NCBI RefSeq assembly: GCF_000332175.1
Contig: NZ_KB235910.1
Coordinates: 62,001 to 126,000, forward strand
DNA from: Pseudanabaena sp. PCC 6802
GTDB lineage: Bacteria > Cyanobacteriota > Cyanobacteriia > Pseudanabaenales > Pseudanabaenaceae
Length of the DNA stretch: 64,000 nucleotides
Direction of reading: 5' to 3'
Position numbers and translations under genes: made by a program. The notes below the pieces were generated by a model. The model did no database searches and was not told the origin of the DNA. It saw only the letters and a program-made list of their open reading frames with translations. This document shows positions 8,909 through 15,424 of this stretch, one piece after another (position 1 is the stretch's first letter; the number at the start of each line of letters is the position of its first letter).

Positions 8909-9240
8909 AATTCCTCGCCGATGAAAATTTTGACAACACAATTGTTCGAGGATTACTGCGCCGCAAACCAGACATTGATATAGTTCGCGTTCAAGACGTT
9001 GGCTTGTCCGGCAAGGACGATCCAACAGTATTGGCTTGGGCAGCTCAAGAAAACCGAATATTGCTCACCCATGATGTGGCTACAATTACGCACTATGCCT
9101 ATGAGCGACTTTCAGCATAGCAATCAATGCCAGGAGTTATTGAGGTTACTTCAGACACTTCTATCGGAAGAATAATCGATGATATTCTCATAATTTTGGC
9201 GTGTAGTCTGAAGGGAGAATTAGAAGGTCAAATTCAATAG
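8905..9240 (+). pseudogene. DUF5615 PIN-like toxin, broken by an amber codon and an IS
   Basis: The first 71 codons read MKFLADENFDNTIVRGLLRR and later DPTVLAWAAQENRILLTHD, typical DUF5615 (PIN-like, Mut7-C-like) with acidic residues of LADEN, KDDP and THD. A TAG at 9118-9120 then interrupts, but the same frame continues with QSMPGVIEVTSDTSIGRIID and so on, the normal family C-terminus, until the IS5-family element. Removing the IS (9239-10186) and one AAT duplicate lets the frame run QIQYLPW and stop at 10201-10203. The gene is therefore hit twice: an in-frame nonsense codon at position 72 and an IS at about codon 112. The 71-residue product would lack the C-terminal third. Confidence 0.85.
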
Positions 9241-10186
9241 ACCTCTTGCAGATTAGGTTGAGGTTGAGTTGCCAAAGAACCCCAAGATAGGAAAATATCA
9301 GGACATAGCAATAACGAAAAAGCGTCCTGATGATGAACTATATAATAGCGCAAACCCTACCTGCTGCACACTTTAAGCGTCGATTTGGTATCGAGACTAA
9401 TACGTTCAAAGCAATTGTGAAAGTGCTTAAACCAGAGTGGCGAGCAACGCCAACACCTGGAGCCAAGCCTAAACTCGGACTAGAAGACCGCATATTGGTT
9501 GCCTTCGAGTATTGGCGGGAATATCGCACCTACTTTCACATCGCCACTAGTTGGGGCATCAGCGAGTCTACAGTTTGTCGAATAGTGCATTGGGTAGAGG
9601 AGACTTTAATCCGCTCACGTCGCTTTCGACTACCTGGGAAGCGCCAGTTGGTGCGGGGCTTTGGGATACCTACAGTCGCGATCGTTGATGTGACTGAAAC
9701 TCGCATTGAGCGTCCTAAGCGGCACCAACGTGCCTTTTATAGCGGCAAACAGAAAGGGCACACGCTCAAATGTCAACTCATAATTGACGCTCTTACTGGG
9801 CAGATTATCTGTACGTTTTTCGGCAAGGGGCGACGGCATGATTTCAAGCTGTTCAAAGCTTCTGGCATCCATTTCCATCCTCAAACCGAGAGTTTGCAGG
9901 ACAAGGGTTATCAAGGCATCCAGAAACTGCATCTCTACTGCCGCTTACCCCACAAGAAACCGAAAGGTGGTCAGCTTACGCCTGAGCAGAAAGCGTTCAA
10001 CCGCCAACTTGCGCGCCAACGGGTTGGCATTGAGCATGTTAATCGCCGCTTGAAGATCTTCCGCATCTTATCTGGACGCTATCGCAATCGTCGTCACCGC
10101 TTTGGTTTGCGTTGCAATCTAATTGCTGGTCTCTACAATTTTGAACGCTCTCAAGGCTCCTCAGTTGGCTAATTTGCAAGAGGTCT
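9239..10186 (+). mobile_element. IS5-family insertion sequence, 948 bp, 3-bp target duplication
   Basis: The ends are imperfect inverted repeats: AGACCTCTTGCAGATTAG at the left and the complement of AGACCTCTTGCAAATTAG at the right. Direct repeats AAT flank the element (9236-9238 and 10187-10189). A single transposase gene fills most of the element. The 3-bp duplication fits IS5 subgroups such as ISL2/IS1031. The target is the last codons of the DUF5615 toxin gene. Confidence 0.9.
9330..10172 (+). CDS. IS5-family transposase (DDE_Tnp_4 type)
   Basis: This 280-residue transposase has an N-terminal helix-turn-helix (about 45-95, with TSWGISESTVCRIVHWVEE) and an RNase H-like DDE domain. Candidate catalytic residues are D120 (AIVDVTET), D191 (LQDKGYQG) and E235 (VGIEHVNRRLK). 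The length is normal and there is no internal stop, so the enzyme may be active. Two adjacent ATGs at 9330 and 9333 are equally plausible starts. Confidence 0.92.
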   Translation: MMNYIIAQTLPAAHFKRRFGIETNTFKAIVKVLKPEWRATPTPGAKPKLGLEDRILVAFEYWREYRTYFHIATSWGISESTVCRIVHWVEETLIRSRRFRLPGKRQLVRGFGIPTVAIVDVTETRIERPKRHQRAFYSGKQKGHTLKCQLIIDALTGQIICTFFGKGRRHDFKLFKASGIHFHPQTESLQDKGYQGIQKLHLYCRLPHKKPKGGQLTPEQKAFNRQLARQRVGIEHVNRRLKIFRILSGRYRNRRHRFGLRCNLIAGLYNFERSQGSSVG

Positions 10187-10284
10187 AATACCTTCCTTGG
10201 TAACTGGTTGTAACAGCCCCCTTTATGCAACTGATGGGCCATTGGGAGCGATGAACCAACAATCGCTATCCATTATTTCAAAGA

Positions 10285-10332
10285 GAGGAGGGGATCGCAT
10301 TATTACCTTTGGGGAGAATTTAGCGATCGCTA
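10285..10332 (+). repeat. Solo copy of the RAYT downstream flank
   Basis: GAGGAGGGGATCGCATTATT then GGGGAGAATTTAGCGATCGC closely matches the bases that follow the stop codons of the RAYT copies (7650-7695 and 8366-8408). No transposase accompanies it. It may be a remnant of an excised or degraded element. Confidence 0.6.
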
Positions 10333-10337
10333 CAAAA

Positions 10338-10748
10338 TTAAGGTTGAATAATGTCGAAGGAATCGCGATCGCTAATCCGATAGAACAAAAAATCCGAATC
10401 GAGCGTGAGAATTTGATGATATCCCGTTTTCTCAGCAGCCAGAACTAGAGTTGCATCAGCTAAATCCATTGGGCGATCGCGATACTGTTCCATCAACTCT
10501 ATTAAACGACCGTAATCGCTTTCCTGAACTTCGTAGACTACCAACAGTTTCTCTAAAAGAAGTTGTCCCAACTTTTGCTGCATCTGCCATCCACTACGGT
10601 GAAGCGCAAGATACATGGCTTCTGTCAAGCAAGGCCAAGTTGTGACGAGCGGTTTTTTAAGACGTGAAATTGCGCTCTTGTAAGGATCGTGTTTTGGCTG
10701 AGTGCGATCCACTAGACACAGCAAGACTCCTGCATCGCAAAGAATCAT
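10338..10748 (-). CDS. PIN-domain toxin, VapC-like ribonuclease
   Basis: The 136-residue protein begins MILCDAGVLLCLVDRTQPKH, with the first PIN aspartate at D5. TWPCLTEAMYLAL supplies the conserved Glu at about 43, and MDLADATLVLAAEKTG and ILTLDSDFLFY supply the distal acidic residues. All four positions of the PIN metal site are present, so activity is plausible. Its start overlaps the upstream antitoxin stop by 4 nt (10745-10748), the usual coupled arrangement. VapC-type toxins cleave RNA; the target here is unknown. Confidence 0.88.
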   Translation of the reverse strand: MILCDAGVLLCLVDRTQPKHDPYKSAISRLKKPLVTTWPCLTEAMYLALHRSGWQMQQKLGQLLLEKLLVVYEVQESDYGRLIELMEQYRDRPMDLADATLVLAAEKTGYHQILTLDSDFLFYRISDRDSFDIIQP

Positions 10749-11005
10749 AACTCAAGACCTTGTTGACGAAACTTGTTTAGCAGAAGTTGCTGATATTCAC
10801 TGGTTAACTTAGTTGGAGACACTTCCAAGCGCTCGACAGACTCAAACCATTGCGTCCATGCTTGTGAGATGTTCTCCTGCGACTCGTCGTTGTTTTTTTC
10901 GCACTTATGTTTAAGCATTACAAAGTCAATAAAGTCACTGACTTCCTGCAAAATTGATTCAGGCAAATGCTGTAACTTAGCAATTGTAGCTTCGCGAATG
11001 GCCAT
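10745..11005 (-). CDS. DUF2281-like antitoxin of the PIN toxin
   Basis: The protein has 86 residues. Its start, IREATIAKLQHLPESILQEV followed by SDFIDFVMLKHK, is the DUF2281-type helical motif common to cyanobacterial antitoxins paired with PIN toxins. The remaining acidic and polar tail (about 40-86) would wrap the toxin. It is the first gene of the pair on the minus strand and overlaps the toxin start by 4 nt. GGAG lies upstream of the ATG (11003-11005). This module is intact, unlike the DUF433/DUF5615 pair. Confidence 0.8.
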   Translation of the reverse strand: MAIREATIAKLQHLPESILQEVSDFIDFVMLKHKCEKNNDESQENISQAWTQWFESVERLEVSPTKLTSEYQQLLLNKFRQQGLEL

Positions 11006-11197
11006 GAGAAAAACCTCTCCTAAAATCCTTTATCTTCATCAGAACTATAAAGATTAATAACGACTCTACTAGACCTATAAATACCAGTTTACATTAGCAA
11101 TTAATGTGCGATCGCTATTTGTTGCAACGAGAGGGAGCGATCGCTTTAAATATTTTTTCAATCTGGGTATTCTGATGATTGGCTAAATACCGCCAAT

Positions 11198-11788
11198 ATG
11201 AAATACAATCCAGAAAAACACCATCGCCGTTCTATCCGACTCAAAGGATACGACTACTCCGCCGCAGGCAGCTATTTTATCACCATTTGCACCCATCAAC
11301 GCGAATGCTTGTTTGGTGAAATTTCCAATGGTGAAATGCATTTAAATCAATACGGGCAAATTATCGCCGAAGAATGGCAGCGATCGTCCGTAATTCGGCA
11401 GGAAATCGAATTGGATTTGTGGGCGATCATGCCCAACCATTTTCACGGAATTGTCATCATTACCGACAACGTAGGGGCGAACGGCCGTTTGCCCCTACTA
11501 CCACCACCGATGCAATCCGATCCTTCTTCCCTGCCCGATCGTACGTTCGCACGATCGTCAATGCAACCTAAATCTCTATCATCATTGATTGCGGGATTCA
11601 AATCCGCTACCACCAAACATATCAATATTGCACGCAATTCCCCATCTTCCCCTGTATGGCAGCGCAATTATTACGAACATATCATTCGCGATGAAACATC
11701 ATGCCAAAAGATTCGCCAGTATATCCAAACAAATCCGATCGCATGGGAAATCGATCGACTGCATCCCAATAACCCGTCAAAATGGTGA
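11198..11788 (+). CDS. RAYT transposase (REP-associated, Y1 type), copy 3
   Basis: A 196-residue complete copy, closely similar to that at 7781-8368 and with the same architecture: YFITICTHQRE strand, MPNHFHGIVII histidine motif, YYEHI tyrosine helix. Differences are scattered substitutions and one extra codon at the palindrome, so it has diverged somewhat from copies 1 and 2. The upstream segment from about 11110, including TTTTTTCAATCTGGGTATTC, matches the upstream flank of copy 2. The embedded palindrome (11471-11498) carries one mismatch. Confidence 0.9.
   Translation: MKYNPEKHHRRSIRLKGYDYSAAGSYFITICTHQRECLFGEISNGEMHLNQYGQIIAEEWQRSSVIRQEIELDLWAIMPNHFHGIVIITDNVGANGRLPLLPPPMQSDPSSLPDRTFARSSMQPKSLSSLIAGFKSATTKHINIARNSPSSPVWQRNYYEHIIRDETSCQKIRQYIQTNPIAWEIDRLHPNNPSKW
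11471..11498. repeat. 28-bp palindrome inside RAYT copy 3, one mismatch
   Basis: Same palindrome and codons as at 7339 and 8054, but TTTG replaces TTCG in the right arm, breaking one pair and changing Ser to Leu. Confidence 0.9.
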
Positions 11789-11949
11789 GGAGGCGATCGC
11801 ATTATTATTATACGTAAGTTCGATGAAACTCAGTATCTAGAAGCTTTACAAAATAAGGGATTCAAAGATATAGCCTAGATAAACTTTTCAGGATTTATTG
11901 AGCATAAGTTCAACAACATACGAAATGGGAATACTCAAGTTCCTTGAGT

Positions 11950-13554
11950 CTATGACTTCCCAAGCTTATATTTCCTAGAGTTGGAAGTTGCTACAGAGCG
12001 CGACCTTTGCCCTTTGTGTTTCTGGTTTGCCCGAGGCCGGAACCAGGACTGCCAAACCCAGTTGAGGATGCTTTGCAGCATCTCTGCCAGTTCTTGGGCT
12101 GCTTTCCCAATTTGCCTGATGAGCTTTGGTTTTGGAGTTGGCGCTGAATTAGAACGCGGACGAGCGGGATTGCGCCTTACCCGCTGGGCTTGAGGATTTG
12201 CAGCAGAGCGATTCGATCGATCGCTGCTATAACTATACGAATTAGAGGGCAGTCGCTCTGCATCTTCACCAAATTCATCAAATGCGCGGGGTTGGCGATA
12301 GGCAGCATTGGCTAAGTGCGTTTCCAATTCCTCGTTTGTGGGTATATGGTGCAGGTTGGAACCCGTTTCAAAAATCTCAGTCTGGCGTTTGGGAAACTCC
12401 GGTAGCATCAGAATGGGTAGCTGCACTGGTGGTGCGATCGCGGCCTCTTGTATGGTTTCTGATAATGTTTCATCGCTCAGACCTTGCAGAGTCCAGTTGC
12501 GATTTGCTTTCGGCCCGCCCAGGCGCAAACAGTTACCAGCGTGATCGAGGATCAAAGCTTTGCCAGTTGGTTTGGGGCGCAGGCCGCGACCCACCATTTG
12601 CAGGTGCAGGGCAACGGATTGAGTAGGACGGCAAAGCTGAACTACTTCAATTTCTGGTAAATCGAAGCCTTCTGTAAACAGGTTGACATTCGTGAGTACC
12701 TGCGTAGAACCCCTACGAAAGCGATCCAAGATTTCCCGTCTTTGTTTGACTGGTGTTTCGCTGTCAATATGTTCGGCGGCAATTCCAGCTTTTTGGTAGC
12801 TGGCGGCGATCGCTTTGGCATGGTCGATATTAATCGCAAATACAACGCAGCGTTTGCCTCTGGCGTGCTTGAGATAGGCATCGATGGCGCGACCCGCCAC
12901 GTAACGGCGATCGATTTGGGTTGCCAGATCGCCAGTATTAAAGTCCCCGCCTGTAATCCGAATGCCCTCTTGAGGTAGAAAACTATCCGGCGTAAGGACA
13001 TCGTAGTCAGCCAGATAACCATGCCAGATTAGTTCTGGCACCGATGGCCCCAAGACTAAGGCATTGTAAAGGCGATCGAATCCGCGCCCGTCTAAGCGCG
13101 AGGGTGTAGCGGTTACCCCTAATACATAGGTATGGGGCAGGCTAGCCAGAATTTTGAGATAGCTGGGCGCAAGGGACAGGTGAGCTTCATCAACGATTAC
13201 CAGACTAGTATCAGGTAGTTCGATCTGCTGCTGCTCGATGCGCTTGACTAAAGTTTGCACGGAGGCGCATTGAATTAAGCGATCGAGGTTAAGCGATCGT
13301 CCTGCTTTAATCGTGCCGACTCGCGACTGAGTCACCTGTTCGAGTGTTGTTTGTGCCTGTAAAAGTAATTCTTCGCGGTGCACGAGCAGGAGAACGCGCT
13401 CCTCGCGATCGAAAAAATCGCGGGCAATCTGGCTAAAAGTGCGAGTTTTGCCCGACCCAGTTGGCATTGACAAAAGCACAGAGCGATTACCACTGCGCCA
13501 CTCGCGATAAATGTCCTGAATAACCCTAACCTGGTAGTCACGCAGACCTTTCAT
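11950..13554 (-). CDS. DEAH-box superfamily 2 helicase (SSL2/RecQ-like)
   Basis: The protein has 534 residues. Visible helicase motifs are Walker A PTGSGKT at 31-37, DEAH at 122-125, TATPSR at 148-153, FTEGFDLP (motif V region) and QMVGRGLRPK (motif VI). The RAD3/SSL2-like core ends near residue 360. The last 170 residues are low in complexity and basic (RNPARPRSNSAPTPKPKL) and may bind nucleic acid or be disordered. The substrate is unknown. ACTCAAG-TTC-CTTGAGT forms a hairpin directly after the stop (11933-11949). Parts of this gene are duplicated at 2785-2979. Confidence 0.88.
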   Translation of the reverse strand: MKGLRDYQVRVIQDIYREWRSGNRSVLLSMPTGSGKTRTFSQIARDFFDREERVLLLVHREELLLQAQTTLEQVTQSRVGTIKAGRSLNLDRLIQCASVQTLVKRIEQQQIELPDTSLVIVDEAHLSLAPSYLKILASLPHTYVLGVTATPSRLDGRGFDRLYNALVLGPSVPELIWHGYLADYDVLTPDSFLPQEGIRITGGDFNTGDLATQIDRRYVAGRAIDAYLKHARGKRCVVFAINIDHAKAIAASYQKAGIAAEHIDSETPVKQRREILDRFRRGSTQVLTNVNLFTEGFDLPEIEVVQLCRPTQSVALHLQMVGRGLRPKPTGKALILDHAGNCLRLGGPKANRNWTLQGLSDETLSETIQEAAIAPPVQLPILMLPEFPKRQTEIFETGSNLHHIPTNEELETHLANAAYRQPRAFDEFGEDAERLPSNSYSYSSDRSNRSAANPQAQRVRRNPARPRSNSAPTPKPKLIRQIGKAAQELAEMLQSILNWVWQSWFRPRANQKHKGQRSRSVATSNSRKYKLGKS

Positions 13555-13803
13555 AATTTGCTTAACCTAGTTGCTGCCAGTTCGACAGAACAGGATACTG
13601 CATAAAATCAATTTCAACCATTGCCGTATAGGGAACCTATGCCACTAATATGATTTTGCGCTATTTCACAAATTTTTCAGTACGACAGATCGGTAGTTTC
13701 AGCAATAGTGGGATAAGTTCGGATGTTGTTGGTTTGGAAATTTGTAAAGCTCGGACTACCCCGTAACACTTTCAACTGACTTTGCCACCCCGTCAGCTAC
13801 TTT
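13555..13803. other. Intergenic stretch, no gene seen
   Basis: No convincing frame or RNA signature is visible. It should contain the helicase promoter. The MITE-like element at 13804 follows. Confidence 0.4.
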
Positions 13804-13910
13804 TATAGCTATAGCCAACAGGCTTAGGACGGGGTGCAGGGGTTCCACCCCTGCGTGGGGGCGCAGCCCCCACACCCCCCCTGTCCTAACAGAATCTGTC
13901 TAGGCTATAG
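13804..13910. repeat. MITE-like element, family B, empty form
   Basis: The ends are TATAGCTATAGCC... and ...TCTAGGCTATAG. The interior is a GC-rich hairpin with GCAGGGGTTCCACCCCTGC and GGGGGCGCAGCCCCC. It is the counterpart, in reverse orientation, of the element at 52894-53042, which carries an extra 40-bp insert. It ends directly at the stop codon of the interrupted glycosyltransferase gene. Confidence 0.75.
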
Positions 13911-14255
13911 TTAAGGCGGCGGCAATATGCTTGTGGGTGCTAGTCGCGGCATGTGGTTGCGCAACGGAAGATTCCAGCATTTTATGAGTTGATGGAAGCT
14001 GTCTATCAGGTGAAGCTTCTTGATGGCTGATTCCACCGACTTCGGTTCCCAATCGATCGATGATGCTTCTTCAAAATGGTAAATTGGCACGATCGCTTCC
14101 AGGCTTGAGAACCTTTCGCGATCCGATGCATGTCCGGAGGCGCTATTTTGCGGGTAAAATACAATAACCGGAATTCCCATCGCAATAGCAGGCAACGCAC
14201 AGTGCAGCATGGTCGTTACTATCAGTCTCGCACGGTTTTGATAGGTGTTTAATAG
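13911..14255 (-). pseudogene. 3' part of the IS-split fusion gene (pyruvyltransferase end)
   Basis: This segment is the continuation of the gene at 15453-17737. With the IS at 14256-15452 and one copy of the 8-bp duplication removed, the frame runs without a break: SLLNTYQNRARLIVTTMLHC, then ALPAIAMGIPVIVFYP and on to the TAA at 13911-13913. This is the C-terminal signature of polysaccharide pyruvyltransferases. An ATG at 14208-14210 could start a 99-residue fragment, but there is no obvious ribosome binding site. Confidence 0.9.
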
Positions 14256-14264
14256 GGGAGCATC

Positions 14265-15134
14265 TCAGTTTTGCAAGGCAAGGTTAAGAGAGCCATTAAG
14301 GTAAGCAGAACGGTGTTTGAGGACTTGTGGCACATTATCACGGTTCCATTGAGCGCCAGAGATTTTGATGCGTCTAGCGATTTGCTTAACAGCAGATTCC
14401 ACTGCGCCAGAACCAATAGAGCAAATCTGCTCGGTTTGGAAATACCAATAATCAGGAATACGATGGCGATGCTTGTGCAGATAAGCAATAAAATTGATGC
14501 TCTGAGGACTAGCTAAGTGATTGAGCTCAGCAATAGCTGCAGTCACATTACCCCGCCACAAAAAAGCTTCGACCCCAGTCAAAAGTTGAGCTGTAGCCTC
14601 AATTTTATGCAGGTTTTCCACCAAATGGAACCAGTCCAAGATTTCATAGCGACTATCAGGTATAGAGATCTGGGCAATAATATTCCAAATCCCATCATGT
14701 CCATCCCCAATACAGGTAACCATATCTGCTAAAGGCTGTCGATTTACCCAGTCTGTTAAGGCAATGTTATCTTGAAATGTGGCAAATATGGCTTGTCCAT
14801 GCAAGTTCACAGCTTTATAGTCCTTCCACTCACTTGGCTGTCCAAGTGGCGTGCGCAGTCTGATTCTGCCTCCATCGACACTTAATTCCTCGACCGACTC
14901 TTCTACCTCTAGGGGGCTAAATTCATGGCGATGCACCAGGCGCTGTTGTGTACTGCGCGATATTTGCACTCCCATCAACATGGCTAAGTCTTTGGCGGCT
15001 TGTTCGTAGGATACATTCGCACTCAAGATCAGGCTACATCTTTCCACATACGGGCTCACCTGGCTATAGGGGGCTACTTTGAGCTTCTGCGCTTGCTTTT
15101 GCGTGAGGTGGAGCTGTCCGATGCTGCTTTGCAC
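14265..15134 (-). CDS. ISKra4-type transposase, main (catalytic) frame
   Basis: The 289-codon frame contains the ISKra4-like DDE core: VEELSVDGGRIRLRTP, VTCIGDGHDGIW, EILDWFHLVENLHK and ICSIGSGAVESAVKQIARR. It lacks a sensible independent N-terminus. The 61-nt overlap with the upstream frame and the A-run in ACGCAAAAGC (minus strand) suggest that a -1 frameshift joins the two into a protein of about 360 residues, as in other two-frame members of the family. The core looks intact. Confidence 0.85.
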   Translation of the reverse strand: MQSSIGQLHLTQKQAQKLKVAPYSQVSPYVERCSLILSANVSYEQAAKDLAMLMGVQISRSTQQRLVHRHEFSPLEVEESVEELSVDGGRIRLRTPLGQPSEWKDYKAVNLHGQAIFATFQDNIALTDWVNRQPLADMVTCIGDGHDGIWNIIAQISIPDSRYEILDWFHLVENLHKIEATAQLLTGVEAFLWRGNVTAAIAELNHLASPQSINFIAYLHKHRHRIPDYWYFQTEQICSIGSGAVESAVKQIARRIKISGAQWNRDNVPQVLKHRSAYLNGSLNLALQN

Positions 15135-15340
15135 TCGCCTGCGGCGTCCTGCTTCTGTGCCCGTAACTGTGCGGATAAAAAACTCCCTATTTCTGGGCTG
15201 ACATGTTCGAGGATTTGCTGCCGCACAGCGATTTCGATCCCTTCCAAGCTGGTTAGTTGTTCCGATGGTGTATTCTGATAAAGGATGGCGGCAATAGCTT
15301 GAACGTGCGCTTGCATTTCTTTTTCCTGCTCTGGAGTCAT
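15074..15340 (-). CDS. ISKra4-type transposase, upstream frame
   Basis: An 88-codon frame starting MTPEQEKEMQAHVQAIAAIL, with a helical N-terminal region and a basic end (TSRKSKRRSSK). It overlaps the catalytic frame in the -1 register. It probably supplies the N-terminus of a frameshift product and is unlikely to act alone. A GGAG-type site precedes the ATG. Confidence 0.75.
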   Translation of the reverse strand: MTPEQEKEMQAHVQAIAAILYQNTPSEQLTSLEGIEIAVRQQILEHVSPEIGSFLSAQLRAQKQDAAGECKAASDSSTSRKSKRRSSK

Positions 15341-15424
15341 GGTTGCTCTCCTTGGGGTTGGTTTCTCGTATTCCTATCTTCTGATTTCTTCCCCCTTTTG
15401 GCTACCCATCTATATTAAGCATTA

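Noticed and set aside
9630-9932. Antisense frame of 100 codons within the IS5-family element
   Set aside because: It is a shadow of the transposase gene, without its own signals.
13804-13910. CRISPR-like or tandem repeat array
   Set aside because: The repeats are single dispersed MITE units, not regularly spaced; no CRISPR array or cas gene was found anywhere in the window.
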